Below are positions 1-12,204 of a DNA stretch of 64,000 nucleotides, piece by piece. The translations under genes were made by a program, and so were the position numbers. Within the stretch, counting starts at the first letter, position 1. Each line of letters begins with the position of its first letter. Origin of the DNA: Brachycybe producta. Lineage: Eukaryota > Arthropoda > Diplopoda > Playtdesmida > Andrognathidae. The stretch covers positions 372,001-436,000 of the forward strand of contig JAUPFP010000058.1 of assembly GCA_036925085.1 (NCBI GenBank), given 5' to 3'. Below the pieces are notes generated by a model. It was given only the letters and a program-made list of their open reading frames with translations, was not told where the DNA came from and searched no databases.

Positions 1-179
1 GTTTGTTTCTGAACAATGAATGTGTGAATCTGCTTCTATTTTTTGAACTTATGACATCACAGTAACAACAAGATAACATCATAACAGAAAACAAGGGATT
101 CAAGGAACCCTATAGACCTCCATTGCTTTAATATACGCCGTTTTCATATATCAAACAACCAATTTTCTTTCATTGTTAC

Positions 180-262
180 ATGCATGCGCACATAATATAC
201 GCATGCGCACAATGTGTATGCACATGTACACGCATGCGTGCAATGTGTACGCACATGTACGC
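180..262. repeat. Alternating purine-pyrimidine GCATGCGCAC / TGTAC tract
   Basis: Short units built from GCATGCGCAC, ACATGTAC and AATGTGTAC alternate purine and pyrimidine over about 80 bp. The units ACGCATGCGCAC resemble part of the NRF1 consensus, but no gene start is visible nearby, so this is read as simple repeat. Confidence 0.7.
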
Positions 263-395
263 CAAATTTTAACGAATGTTCGCCACATTTTTGACGGATG
301 TTCGCCAAATTTTTGACGAATGTTCGCCAAGTTTTGACGAATGTTTGCCAAATTTTAACGAATGTTCGCCACATTTTTGACGAATGTTCGCCAAT
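262..395. repeat. Minisatellite, about six copies of a 21-22 bp unit
   Basis: The unit GCCAAATTTTTGACGAATGT is repeated head to tail about six times with few changes, and the next-to-last copies mirror the first ones. Open frames across it only encode a repeated peptide and are not taken as genes. Confidence 0.9.
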
Positions 396-1263
396 TAAAG
401 AGCAATGGAGGTCAAAAAGGTATCACAAGGGTTACTACATATAGGATTGGAAGGGGCGGGGGAAGGGAAATACCATGGTGTATATAGAAAAAAAAAACAC
501 ATGTTGTTTTTATTTGAAATAAATCTTTAATGTCAATAACACCTTATAGCATAATGTACACATAAATACACTTGATTTGTATACAGTATGTTCCAGAAGC
601 AACTTCCTAGTCTATTATCAAAGTCTAATTAGGTGGCACAGTCTTATATTATTTAAAATTGAATATCTCAGTAACAATTAAAATCGACACAAATTGAAAC
701 TTGTGTTAGTTGTTAAAGAACATAACAAAGGGTATTTTTACAAACAAACAAAAAATGAAATTAATAGAAACACTTTCTAGTTTCTCGTAATTTTGCTCCT
801 GAAAGTAAGAATAATCAAGTTCATATCGAGTTCAAAAATCAGCTGTTCACAAACCATGTTAAGGAATAGATCACACATGCTGGAACAAAAAAAATCCCAC
901 TGAATCTGACTTTGTAAGGCATTTACCAGAAGCGCCATATATATTTTTTGAGTTCAAACAAACACAGAAATCTCTAAATGAATAATTCCATTCATAACAA
1001 TTAAACGACATTTTTGATATGTAGCATTTATAGTTTCTAAATCACTAAGATTAATTTAATACTGGATTTGTGGTGTTGGTTTTGGGACATGTTGTACATA
1101 GAAATAAATAAAAGTCTACAGGTGTCAAATAACGGGGCAAATAATTTAGTGACTTTTTCTTTGAAGTAAATAGGAAGGGGTTAAACAGCACGAGGCTTGG
1201 TGGTGGTGGATCATACACACACAGGTGGACTTGTCACATTATGGTTGGTCCTGTTCACTTAAG
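396..1263. other. Gene-free AT-rich stretch with dispersed repeat E (588-770)
   Basis: No convincing coding sequence. About 585-770 resembles 5470-5655: both carry an AAGTCTA..GGCACAGTC block followed by ATATCTCAG(A/T)AACAAT and a similar AT-rich tail in the same order. This marks a dispersed repeat of unknown class. Confidence 0.6.
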
Positions 1264-1698
1264 CCGATGCTACACGTAGCAACAATTCAGCAACTTAAGA
1301 GCAACATAGCCGTGTTGCTCTATTGTTTCATGAAAGTTAAAACATCTGTCATAAGAGCGACAAACCCGAATTGTTGCTCACAGATTGAAAGCAACAGAAT
1401 TTTCAAATAGAACTTGGTTCTATTTTCGAGCAACCATTTCAGCCAACAGCCAATAAAAACGGCTTGAATAATTAATCCCATGACTATTTCAAATTTTCAA
1501 CTGATGAAGAAGAGAAAGAGACGAAACAAAATGTCTACAGTTTTTGGCTCACAACCTGTTTGTTTCATTGGTTGTTGCTTTCATGTAAGTTTCATGAACG
1601 TTGCAACATGTATCATAGGTGTTGCTTGCAACAAATGGGAAACTACTGTTGCTACAACTAGTATTGTTGCTTGACTGTTGCTACCTGTAGCTTCAGCT
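1264..1698. mobile_element. Foldback element with GCTAC(A)CGTAGCAACA arms
   Basis: The left end GATGCTACACGTAGCAACAA and the reverse complement of the right end (GAAGCTACAGGTAGCAACAG) are near-identical. Both arms carry many GTTGC/GCAAC words. No transposase is present, so it is non-autonomous. Short frames inside are not credible genes. Confidence 0.75.
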
Positions 1699-1706
1699 CC
1701 TGTGAT

Positions 1707-1707
<1 letters not shown>

Positions 1708-1733
<26 letters not shown>
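1708..1733. repeat. (CT)n microsatellite
   Basis: Thirteen uninterrupted CT units directly follow the foldback element. Confidence 0.95.
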
Positions 1734-1738
<5 letters not shown>

Positions 1739-2120
1739 CAACCACACAACTTGATCAAATCTAGAGCATGTTCTCGTGGCCTTATGACGATTCAGTACAC
1801 CAATTTTTCGTTATATGAGTTTTCGTTTATACCTGATTTACATTTATTTGCTTGCGTTTTTTTTTTCGAGTTAACGAGCTCATTTTCGTTTTTATGAGTT
1901 TGACAAAGTTTGACTAACTCGTCTAAAAATGCTTCAGGAAGGCTCAAATTTGGCTCTGAAAAGTTCTCCAAACCTTAAAAAAGTACAAAGATTTAAAATT
2001 TTTTGAAAATTCGGACAAAAATAGCTTTGCTTTTTTTTTTAAATGAATTAATTTTTTTATTAATTAATGATTTAATTTATTGAAATTTCTTAAAATCAGA
2101 AGATTCTAATGTTATATACA

Positions 2121-2249
2121 GTTATGTAGTGTGACGTCACAAGCTCAGCCCATTTCAACGTTAGACTACATAACGAACCAATTAGAAGTTGCCGTTTGTC
2201 ATAAAAAGGGCGGAGCAAAAGTCTGTTTATCCCGTTTTCTAATTGCCTG
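2121..2249. mobile_element. MITE family A, truncated copy (A1)
   Basis: This matches the right two thirds of family A: a central TGACGTCA (2132-2139), an ACCAATTAGAAGTTGCCG block, AAAAAGGGCGGAGC, and a terminal TTCTAATTGCCTG. The left arm is missing. The surrounding 1734-3240 is AT-rich with no coding signal. Confidence 0.8.
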
Positions 2250-3240
2250 TCACAAGAATCAGTTTCTGTCATATTGAATATTCTAAAACATTTAAGACAA
2301 AATAAAGCTTAAATAAAGGTAACACTTAAAAATTTCTTCATAGACTCGCTCTAGAAAATTCTGTCAGTTATCTTTATTTTAAGCTTAACTTTATTTTAAA
2401 TACAGTACACATCTTAAGATGTGCTGAGAGCATAGGTGGTGGTCATCGTTTATAAGAATTCATCCTGTTTTTGGTGTCAGTGGACACTTTGACAAGTGTG
2501 ACTGACATGTTTTTGTTGTATTTTTGATAATAAAACTTAACTTTTTCTCATAAACATTTTTTAAAAATAATATTTAATCCGATTGTTTTTCTTTTTTTTC
2601 ATTATATGAAAGAAACAAAATTTAATAAAAGTTGACGCAGCACGCTTTTAAAAAGATTATAATATATACTTTTTTGTTTAAAATTTTTTTTTTTGATAGT
2701 AGAGTATGATAATAATAATAATTATAAATTTAAATTTTTTTTTATATAATATAATAATCTAATTATGAGCGTCATTTTTAATAATATAAAAGTTTTGAAG
2801 AGGAAAAAAAAAACCCCCGAAATTGCATGCAAGAAAATTCCATGATGCATCCAATATCCCGGGTTCTTATATGTATTTATATATTTTTTCATCGCGTGAA
2901 ATAAGTATAAAATAAATATAAATAATAACTACACCAAAAACCACACCACCCTCACAAAAGTTGAAAAAGGCTAATTTTTTTTCGTGATGTTTCACTTTTT
3001 TTTTGGTGGGTCGTCGCTTTTTTTATATTCATTCGCGTGGCAATTTTTTTTTTTGCCTTTTTATTTCATGAATCCATGATTTTTCAAAAGTGGGGAGAGA
3101 GAAAAAAAAATCCGTCGGAAAGAAATAATCAGTTCCAGTAGGAATAAAGGATGAGGGTGGAAGGAGGAGAGATTTTATTTTAAGGGAGAGAGAGGGAGAG
3201 GACAGTGAATTTTTGAGGGAGGATTTTAACAGAGATTTCT

Positions 3241-3509
3241 ACAGAGCCCTGTGAAGGACAAACAAACAATATGTTGAATTCAATTTATTCAGTTAATAAT
3301 CTGAAAATATTGAGATTAATATATGTACTTAAATATAATTAGATAAACTATTGATGACAAAATATTGATTTAGTATTTCAATTTTGAAAATATTAATAAT
3401 AAAGTCAATTTTTTATTTGGTTCGTATGTCCTTAACTGGATTCCGTATAATTCATCTAAACACATTTAATTTGAATTCATTTATACCCATGTGTGAGTAC
3501 AAGGTATTA
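3241..3509 (+). mobile_element. MITE family B, 5'-truncated copy (B1)
   Basis: It begins at ACAGAGCCCTGTGAAGGACA, lacking the left inverted repeat. It continues through the family-specific AATCTGAAAATATTGAG and TTAACTGGATTCCGTATAAT blocks and ends with the right inverted repeat GTGTGAGTACAAGG followed by TA. Confidence 0.85.
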
Positions 3510-3528
3510 GGGTATATAGGGTGAAAGA

Positions 3529-3738
3529 CAATCAATCAGAAAACGGGACAAACAGAAAAGTTGGCTCCGTTCTTTTTATTGACGACCGGCAACTTCTAAT
3601 TGGTTTGGTTATGTAGTCTGACGTCACATGGTCCGCCCTTTTCAACGTCGAACCACACAACAAACCAATTAGAAATTACCGTTCGTCATAAAAAGGGCGG
3701 AGCCAACTTCTCTGTTTGTTCCGTTTTCTAATTGCCTG
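3529..3738. mobile_element. MITE family A, near full-length copy (A2)
   Basis: A palindromic element of about 210 bp: the left arm (AAACGGGACAAACAG..GGCTCCG) is the reverse complement of the right arm (CGGAGCC..CTGTTTGT..CCGTTTTCTAATTGCCTG). The direct repeat GGTGAAAG lies on both sides and fits an 8-bp target duplication. TGACGTCA is at 3619-3626. Confidence 0.85.
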
Positions 3739-5469
3739 TGGGTGAAAGTCAGAGATAAATATTTTTGGAGGAGGGGGTGGTTATAACACCCTCTTTGTAT
3801 ATATAATAAGGTAATAACTATTATAGATTTAATTTTCAAAATCTAAACCTAATAATTTCTCTCTTTATTACTTTTTGTTTTTGTTTTTGTATAAATAAAC
3901 ATACAACAACAAAAAAATGTTTTAAAATAAAACATTGGTACAGATTCAAAACAAAAGATTTGTTTAAAACTTTAAATTATATATAGTTTTCGAGATGTGG
4001 TTCCCTTTCATCATTATAATCAACATAACAATTATTATTTGAAGAAATTTAAAAAAAAAATAGAAAGTTAAAGGGTTATTACAAAAAAAATTGTAATAAA
4101 AGGTAAGTTCAACCTAAAAATCTTGAATTTGGCTTTAATTGAGTGATTTTAAACAAAAGTAAATTTTGGAAGTTATTTTTTTTTGTGTTCTTGATGATGA
4201 TTATGATGGAGCACTGAACTTCATGCTATTTAAACTTCGAAATAATAAAAAAACCTCCACAGTTTTCAAAAAACTTTTAAGATTATATATTTAGAAAGGT
4301 TCACAATACCAGCTAATAATATCAAATAATTTTGTTTCAAGTTTATTAAACTCTTATATGTTTTTGAAACAGGAAATGCATCATTTTATAATGGTGGGTA
4401 TAGTGGAGGGGGGAGGGGGGTCCCGGGGAGAAGAGAGGGGTTTGAGCCCAATCATCACTTATTAATTATTAATATGAAAAAAAAATATAAAGGAATGTTT
4501 GTTTTAATTCTTCTAGTGTCGATTTAATTATACGTTTAATAAGGGTTTTACTGTTCAAGATTGACACCTTTTTGGTTGTGTTTATCTTTTATTTTGAAAG
4601 TGATGTATTAGCTCTCTCCCCCCACCCCCCTCTCTCTCCTCTGTTAATTAACATCCATTGGGTTGAGATTAATTTACACCTTTGACATGTTTGCAGAACA
4701 TGTGTAAATATTTTCTTGCACCTCTTAATTACACCTTTTAAGTTTTTCAAAGGTGTATTGTATTGATCCATCATATATATTTGTGCACCTTTACTTGATC
4801 TATATTTTTGTGTGTCTTGAAAGTTGTTTCTTGTTGATATATTTTTGTAAAAAAAAGTTCAAAATTTCACATTTTTTAAAAAATGTAATAATAAGTGATG
4901 AAAATTGGATAAAAATGACATTTTAAAACATAATTGAAAAGTAGATTTTAAAATGTAGCATTATGAAAATAAGTTTTAACTTATTTATATTGACTCTTCT
5001 AGTTTATAAAACACTTTCAATTACTTTTTAAACGCCAAATATGAGAAATTCAATATTTTTTTTTTGTGTATTTGGCAGCCATTTTGTATTTTGCTTTATA
5101 GTTAAACCCAGTTAAACATAGTATTTTCATAGCATGGTTGAAAACCATTTTTGAATATTACAATCAAAAAAGACTTCTTAATTCCGAGCCAATAATATTC
5201 AAGAAGTGATTGCAAGTTCAGTTATTGTTCAAAATAAACGTTTTTGAAGAGATTTCTTGTTTAGAATTGAGACCAATGAATGGTTTTTTTTTTAAATGTC
5301 AAATTTCACATTGTATTACGTGTATGGTGTCACGAGTAGCACGTGCACACTGTAGGGTTATCTAGGCTCGTTTCTAAAAAAAAAAGTTGAAAGGCCAAAA
5401 TGCTATTTACTAGAATGTTTGCATCTTATTTGAGCTCATAGGATGCCATATTATCTCAGAATTATTGTA
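3739..5469. other. Gene-free AT-rich stretch
   Basis: Homopolymer-rich sequence with short purine or pyrimidine runs (for example 4404-4440 and 4614-4640). Nothing coding or repeat-derived is recognised. Confidence 0.6.
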
Positions 5470-5655
5470 ACACCCTATACCTATAGTCTTATTATTAAAG
5501 TCTACTTGGGCGGCACAGTCAATAGTTTAAAATAAAATATCTCAGAAACAATAAAAGTTACACATTAATTGAAATTTAATTGTAGTTGTTAACAACATAT
5601 TAAAATAAATTATACAAAAAAAAATGAAATAAATTTCAAGATAATTAAAAACGTT
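5470..5655. repeat. Dispersed repeat E, second copy
   Basis: Shares ordered blocks with 588-770 (AAGTCTA, GGCACAGTC, ATATCTCAG-AACAAT, AATTGAAA). Class unknown. Confidence 0.6.
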
Positions 5656-5889
5656 ATTGATTTTTTTTAAAAGAAAAACAAGGTTTAAAAAAAATCATTT
5701 TTTTTTCTCAGATAGAAATTACAATTTTAAACCTGTTTTTTTTTTTTTTTTTCAAAATTGCATTAACTTTTTTAATTCTTAACAAATTTGTTTTTTGTAC
5801 AATTATATTTTATTTATTCTCGTAATAATTCACTGATGTTCTAAATGTTTATTATTTATAATTTCTGAAATATTTAATTATAAACGATT

Positions 5890-6202
5890 TATACCTTGTA
5901 CACACATTCAGTTAAATGAATTCAAATTAAATGTGTTCAGGTGAATTTATACGGAATCCAGTTAAGGACATACGAACCAAATAAAATTGACTTTATTATT
6001 AATATTTTAAATTTAAATACTAAATCAATATTTTGTCAATAATTTATATATTATATTTAAGTAAATTAACTCAATATTTTCAGATTATTAACTGAATAAA
6101 TTAAATTCGACTACATATTGTTCGTTTGTCCTTCACAGGGGGCTCTTTAGAACGCGTTTATTATTTAAATGCATTTAAATTATCAGGTGTGTACTAGGTA
6201 TA
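5890..6202 (-). mobile_element. MITE family B, full-length inverted copy (B2)
   Basis: Read on the minus strand it starts CCTAGTACACACACCTGATAATTTAAATG and ends at CATTTAACTG..TGTACAAGG, flanked by TA on each side. A TA duplication suggests a Tc1/mariner-like origin. No transposase. Confidence 0.85.
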
Positions 6203-7309
6203 ACAGAAGAGAACTGATAACGAAAGAATTACAATTACAAAAAATACTCCGCAAGCAACCGGTTGGCCTATGGCAGAGGGACCTTAAGATAAAAGCACTG
6301 GAAGATGCATTGTCAATATAACTGATTATTTGGTCTTTCAGAAGCAAAAACATGTTGATGATGTATTTTAAAATAAACTTTTTATTGTCAGTTTTTGGTT
6401 CTGGAGACATACTGTATAACATACAAAAGCCACAAAATGTTAATTAATCTCTTGGTCAATGGAGTTTATTCATGTTGGAAGTGTTGTTTCCTTAAAAGTT
6501 TATTTTGATACCCACAGGTGAATTTTAGCTTAGATTTTCTTTTGTTTAATTGTTTATATTGTATTTTGAAGTAGGTCTTGCATTTCAACGTGTTTTTTTT
6601 TTACAATTACTATTTTAAGGAAAATTAAATTAAGGACAAAGTTAATGAATGGAAGTTTTTTTTTATAAAAAAAAAGGTGTGTCTCTCTATACACACAAAT
6701 ACAAATTATATCTTTTCTTTTGAAAAATAGTTTAAAATAAAAGAGAGAAACATTGTGGGGTCATATTTTTGAAGTTATAATAGATACAAATGTTTTCTTG
6801 AGGGGAGGGGAAGGGATAGAGGGTGGGTGGTGTATATTCCATCTATGATTTTGTTAAAGTTTTCATATATTTTAAAAAGAGAAACTCTTGATTCTGTTTT
6901 TATTTGCACGATTTCACTGTAATTGTTACCCATTACATAAAATAAATTTACGTTTTTTTATATATATATTTATATAATGTATAAAGAAATATCAAATGTG
7001 GAAACTTTTTACAAAGAACTTTTTAGAAGTTTTTTTTTACATTTTTTTTTCAACAAAAAAAAAAGTTTAAACAAAGTTTTTCGACTTTTTGTGTTAAGTT
7101 TCTATTTAAAGAAAAAGTTTCTCATGTTCAAAAGAGTAATTGTTCTAGAATCAAAATTATTTCCAGTTTTTATTCTCAGAAACTTCTCGTCCACAAAAAA
7201 AGTTGAACTTGTAACTTGAAATTTTGAACCAAGGGAGACAACACAGGGCAGTGAATCTCGTACAGTATGGCAAGCTGTATAAAGCCAGGGATGAACCAGA
7301 AAAGGGAGG
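6203..7309. other. Gene-free stretch
   Basis: AT-rich with poly-T/poly-A runs. Small open frames here lack any recognisable domain and have no supporting splice context. Confidence 0.55.
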
Positions 7310-7317
7310 GGCAGTTG

Positions 7318-7466
7318 CAGGGCCGGACTGGCTAGTGGTTGGCCCCACCGGCTATGATATTGTGTTGGCCCCATTTTTTTAATTTATTTATTTTTGGCCC
7401 CCATTTTCTTTTGGCCCCCAATTGACCGGCGATCGCTGGTCAGCCGGCCGGGCCAGTCCGGGCCTG
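7318..7466. mobile_element. hAT-type MITE with perfect 8-bp target duplication
   Basis: Terminal inverted repeats CAGGGCCGGACTGG and CCAGTCCGGGCCTG bound a 149-bp GC-richer element full of GGCCCC. The octamer GGCAGTTG occurs immediately before (7310-7317) and after (7467-7474), as expected for hAT transposition. No transposase, so it was mobilised in trans. Confidence 0.93.
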
Positions 7467-8506
7467 GGCAGTTGCATGGGCAGTTGCATGGGCCTACGAT
7501 TTTTAGGAGGCCCTACTCTATCTCTGGTATTAAGTAAAGGCTTTCCTAGAGCTCAACAAAAACTTCTGAAATGATAGTTTTTAGAACTTTTTTTCTTCTG
7601 AAAAGACAGACACGCGTCAGTTTCAGAAGTTTCTGAAATAAAAAATTCTGAAGAAAAAAATAGGAACCAGAAATATGTGTTTGCAACAGTGTGGACCATA
7701 ATCAACGAATTTTTAATGAGCAGTTCGAAATGGGACCAACATTGCCCATCTGACCTGGTCCTATTACCAGCTTTGCACGGGCCTGTATATAAAGCCTGTA
7801 TTATGTTTTTTTTTAAATCTGTGTTTTACTGGATTTCAAGAATTCAATTATATTCTGAGTGTCCAGTAAATTGCAGATAAAAAGTAAAACAGCTTGCCAT
7901 ACAATACACGTTCTGCTATATGAATCTTTGTGAATCTCATACATGATTTTCTTCTATGTCGTTCCTCTTGTTCTAAACTTTCTGGCAGCCATTTTTTTAT
8001 ACTAAAAGTCATTCAAATAACTTTTTCTTTTGTTTCTTTTGTGTGAAATATAATTTTAAAAAGGTGTTTGGAAAGACCGGTTTACATCATTTATAGAGAT
8101 TAGGTCCTTATTTTTTTTTTTTTTTTTTGAAACAACAACAAAAAAAAATGAATCTCTTGGCTATGAACAAGAAAGATCCAATCTTAATCCTGGTATTGTT
8201 TTTGGTGGTCATTTTTTTTTGTTGTTGTTGTCCAGCTGCTCTATTATAATAATAACAATAATAATATCTGGAGAGAAAAAAAATTTACTAAATAGTTTCT
8301 TCTCTTTTCTTTCATGCATCTCTGAACAGACACTAAACCAATGTCTAGTCCACTTCCTATATATTTAATATTAAAGTACTGCAGGTATTTTAGCCTTCAA
8401 TATATATCCTAACATTATAAGCCTGGAAAAATTCAAATATGGTCAAAGTGACCAGTAGCTCCCTCTTGTGTTAACAGGTTGTATAGATCTGTTTATTGTA
8501 AAATAT

Positions 8507-8513
<7 letters not shown>

Positions 8514-8579
<66 letters not shown>
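8514..8579. repeat. (TA)n microsatellite
   Basis: About 33 uninterrupted TA units. The region from 7475 to here has no coding signal. Confidence 0.97.
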
Positions 8580-8582
<3 letters not shown>

Positions 8583-8730
8583 TAGCGACATCTAGAAGCG
8601 TGATTTTTATTTATTGTGATTCATTGCAGGTGTCACTGGACTGTGGATTTATATGGAGACAAGGTTGGTAGTGGGAGGAGGTGTTTATTATGGTTATATT
8701 GGAGACATCAGATGACCACTGGCGGCGACA

Positions 8731-8940
8731 CAGGCAATTAGAAATCGGGACAAACAGAAGTTGGCTCCGCCCTTATTTATGACGACTGGCAACTTCTAAT
8801 TGGTGTGTTGCGTGTGGTTCGACGTTGAAGAGGGCGGAGAGCATGTGACGTCAGACAACATAAACAACCAATTAGAAGTTGCCAGTCGTCATAAAAAGGG
8901 CGGAGCCAACTTCTGCTTGTCCCGATTAATAAATTGCCTG
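8731..8940. mobile_element. MITE family A, full-length copy (A3)
   Basis: Starts CAGGCAATTAGAAATCGGGA and ends AAATTGCCTG; nearly the whole 210 bp is an inverted repeat. TGGCGGCG flanks both sides (one copy is offset by ACA), fitting an 8-9 bp target duplication. TGACGTCA at 8846-8853. CCAATTAG occurs in both orientations. Confidence 0.9.
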
Positions 8941-9935
8941 TGGCGGCGATTGGCCACTGACCAGAGAATTATGAAGTAGCAAGAAGAAACCATAGCGCCA
9001 TCTATTGGTATGTATGAAAATTTGTTGTAAATGTGCTGCCACCTGGTTTTTTTTTTGGTAGTTTTTTATAAATTATTATTTTATCACTAGATGGCATTAC
9101 GAATGTTTGCCTTGAAATTAATACATTTTTTGCTAGGTGGCGCTGCTGTATTTGTAAAATAAGTTTATTGAAGTACCACCAGATGGCTTAACTATAAGAG
9201 TATGTAAATGCCAAAAATGACTTAATATTCAAATTGACAAAGACTTTAAAAAGCTCTGGCATTTCTTTTTAAAAGAAATAGGTCAAATATTAAAATGTCC
9301 TGAAAAGGCTACGTAATTAATTATTTATCAAGTTCCCATAATTAGGAGTTAATTATGGGAACCAAAATTAAAAAAAAAAAATTCAACAAATTTAAAGGTA
9401 ATGGAATTGCATACAAATTTCATTACATTTTCTTAACTGATGGAAAAAAATACTTGGGTTTGTTTGCCTAAACTGATGAAATTCATGGAAGTTTCTATCA
9501 AATTGATGAAAATACTGAGGTTTGCCTAAGCTGATGAAATTCATGAAAAATAATTAATGAATTTCATGGAAATTTTCATCACTTTGTTGTAAACTAATGA
9601 AATGATTTGTCTAAATTGATGAAATGAAAGGAAAAATCATCAATTACAATGGAATTTCATCGCATTGTTGAAACTGCTGAGAAAAAAAAAAGCTTTTGCC
9701 TAAACCAATAAAATGCAACGAAAGTTAAAAAATTTGAAACCTTTGAATGTTTCAATTTTTTAATAAAAAAAAGGCTAAAAATTGAAATGTTTTCAAATTT
9801 TTTAAAAGTCCAAAACTGATTAATCCATTTTGAATGTTGCTTTAATTACTTTATTATTAATTTCAATTATTTCAATATCAATCATTTTCATGTAATCTTA
9901 AGTATTGCTGAATCTTAATTAACTTATTGGTTATA
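8941..9935. other. Gene-free stretch with short degenerate repeats
   Basis: About 9432-9720 consists of imperfect repeats of (A)ACTGATGAAATTCATG(GA)A with AAACTGATGAAA variants on both strands. No coding sequence. Confidence 0.6.
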
Positions 9936-10241
9936 CCTAGTACACACACCTTATAATTTAAATGCATTTAAATAATAAATGTATTCTACAGAGCCCTCTG
10001 TGAAAGACAAACAAACAATATGTCGTCGAATTCAATTTATTCAGTTAATAATCTGAAAATATTCGAGTTAATACTTAAATATATAAACTATTGACATTAA
10101 AATATTGATTTAGTATTTCAATTTAAAATATTAAGAATAAAGTCAATTTTTATTTGGGTTCATGTGTCCTTAACTGGATTCCGTATAATTCACCTAAACA
10201 CACTTAAATTGAATTTATTTAACTCATTTGTGAGTACAAGG
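9936..10241 (+). mobile_element. MITE family B, full-length copy (B3)
   Basis: CCTAGTACACACACCTTATA at the left and TGTGAGTACAAGG at the right, flanked by TA. The interior matches the other family members block for block. Confidence 0.9.
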
Positions 10242-11402
10242 TATTAGTTTAGTTAACTGACTGGTGTTGATGTTTATTTAAGCACATTTGATTATTTTGC
10301 ATTAGAAATGATACTTTTGATTGAAATAACAACAAATATAAACTGGAGATCTCTTTTAATGTGCATTTTCCAATGGTTATGTATTGACCAAAATGAGCAT
10401 ATGGGCCTGGCTCTGATTCTTTTGTCCACCACCACCACCACCCTCACCACCCTCAGATTTTCAACACTTCGAACTTGCATTATGACACTTGTTGTGAAAA
10501 TATGGCATTGCTAGAAATAGCACTTGTGTTCAATCCAAATGTGGTGGTCAGTGGTCACTACTGCTGTTAAGTTATATATATTTTTGAAAAATAAAAGTGT
10601 ATTGGGTTTTTGAGGGGTTGAAATGTTGAGGGGTTTTTTGATGGAGTGGGTAGAAGGGGGTTTTTCTGGCTCACCTCTTGTTACCTGAACAGAAAGAGAG
10701 AGAGAGAAAGTATTGTTATAAAAAAAAAGAGTGGGGTAAAAATTCATAACACGAAAACGCGGCCTAAGAATGAAAATAACTTCTAAAAATATACTTTTTT
10801 TTTTCTATTGGACATTTAGTCAAAAAGCTGGACACTATCCCGCGAATGTCCACGATCCCTTCTTCTTTTTCTTCAGTTGTTGTGGTCATTCGGTAACAAT
10901 CACAAACAACTACTATTCAATGACGACTGTAAGTAAGAAAAAGGGGGTTATTTAAAGTTACGTTCTATTATGAGAACTCACAATTTTTTTTTCTCCCCCT
11001 TTTTAGATTTAAAGAGAGAGTATTTTTCATTGATGGCTTGACCGATGGTCAAGTTCGGCCATATATGTATATGGACTTGAAAGGCGAGAGAGAGAGAGAG
11101 AGAACGTGAGTGGACGAAAATAAAAGTGTTTGGTTCCGTGAGTGTCCGGCTGGCCACGTCCCAACTTAGTGTTATGTATACGGTGGACAATAGGAGAGAG
11201 AGAGAGAGAAAGAGAGCTAGTCTGATACAATAGTATCTAAAGATGGTTGTATTCAGATATTGGCTTATTTTCTACATATAGTGGACATTGGTCACGTTGT
11301 CCAGTTGATGACCATAAGCCAAAAAAAAAAGAGCTTAATATTATGTGTGACATATGAATCTATTTTAAGAGAAACGGTGTTTTGGTCATATGGGGATTTC
11401 AG
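10242..11402. other. Gene-free stretch
   Basis: AT-rich DNA with two (GA)n runs (about 11086-11102 and 11193-11216). No coding sequence is supported. Confidence 0.55.
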
Positions 11403-11638
11403 TTTTAAGGTGTAAACATCCCTCGGACACTGGTTAGATTATGTATTTTAGAAAAAAAACTTTGAAAGTGTTTTAGAAACTAGAAGGGTAGCTCAATCAC
11501 TTCTAATGGTATTTTTTTTTTCATGTTGGTGTATCTTTCAAAATAAACTTTTCTTTTATGACAGTTTGAAAATGACCCAATTTTGAGCAAACATTTTTTT
11601 TTAAAATTTGTTCTCCATAAAAAGTTTATTTTGATATA

Positions 11639-11775
11639 TAGTGGAAACCGTTTAACACGAAATAAAAGGAATCGAACTATTTTTTTTCGTGTTGACAGAA
11701 AGAACTTTAAAGTTCTTATTTTAAAGTGTCCGCGGACCGAAAATATTTACTTCGTTTTATCCGATCTTTTCACTG
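11639..11775. mobile_element. pogo/Tigger-like MITE nested in D1
   Basis: Begins TAGTGGAAACCGTTTAACAC and ends near CACTG with TA on each side. The end resembles the better-preserved copy in the RBM5/10 gene at 55538. The family D sequence resumes (TATCAAAA) directly after it. Confidence 0.7.
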
Positions 11776-11795
11776 TATATCAAAATAAAAAATAC

Positions 11796-12204
11796 TAGGG
11801 ATGGGACATTCGCATCCTCGAATCCCGCGAATCTTGAAAAATACTCGAGATTCGAAAACTCGAATCTTTGCGCTTTTTTCGTCTTTCGAATCTTTCGAAT
11901 CCTCCTAACCTTTAAAAAATATGTTAAAAACTTTGGTAAAATTAGTTTTTAACTCCATTGACGTCCAATGGAAGCGTCCACTAAAAAAAACCGGCGATTG
12001 TTGCAATTTCGGTGGTCGGACCCGAATCACCAATATCACCCCTGAGTGAAGCCACACTGTGTTTTTTATTATTAATAATTTAATATTTAATATTATTTCA
12101 TTTATTTGTATCTTCTTAATGAATAATATAAGATTCTCATAGGAGAGATTCGAAAACCTTTTAGGATTCGGATTCGAGAAAGTTTAGGATTCGTCCCACA
12201 CCTG
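11796..12204. mobile_element. hAT-type MITE nested in D1
   Basis: Starts TAGGGATGGGACATTCGC and ends GATTCGTCCCACACCTG, an inverted pair typical of hAT ends, with many GATTCGAATC-like words inside. AAAAATAC lies at 11788-11795 and 12207-12214, consistent with an 8-bp target duplication. Its exact edge is blurred by the A run. Confidence 0.85.

Noticed and set aside
144..374. Minus-strand frame with repeated Trp-Arg-Thr-Phe-Val-Lys peptides
   Set aside because: It is only the translation of the 22-bp minisatellite; no start context or domain.
6183..6422. 79-codon minus-strand frame
   Set aside because: Starts in MITE B2 flank, no domain, AT-rich codons unlike the real genes.
7102..7374. 90-codon minus-strand frame
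   Set aside because: It overlaps the hAT MITE at 7318 and AT-rich flanking DNA and has no recognisable domain or splice context.
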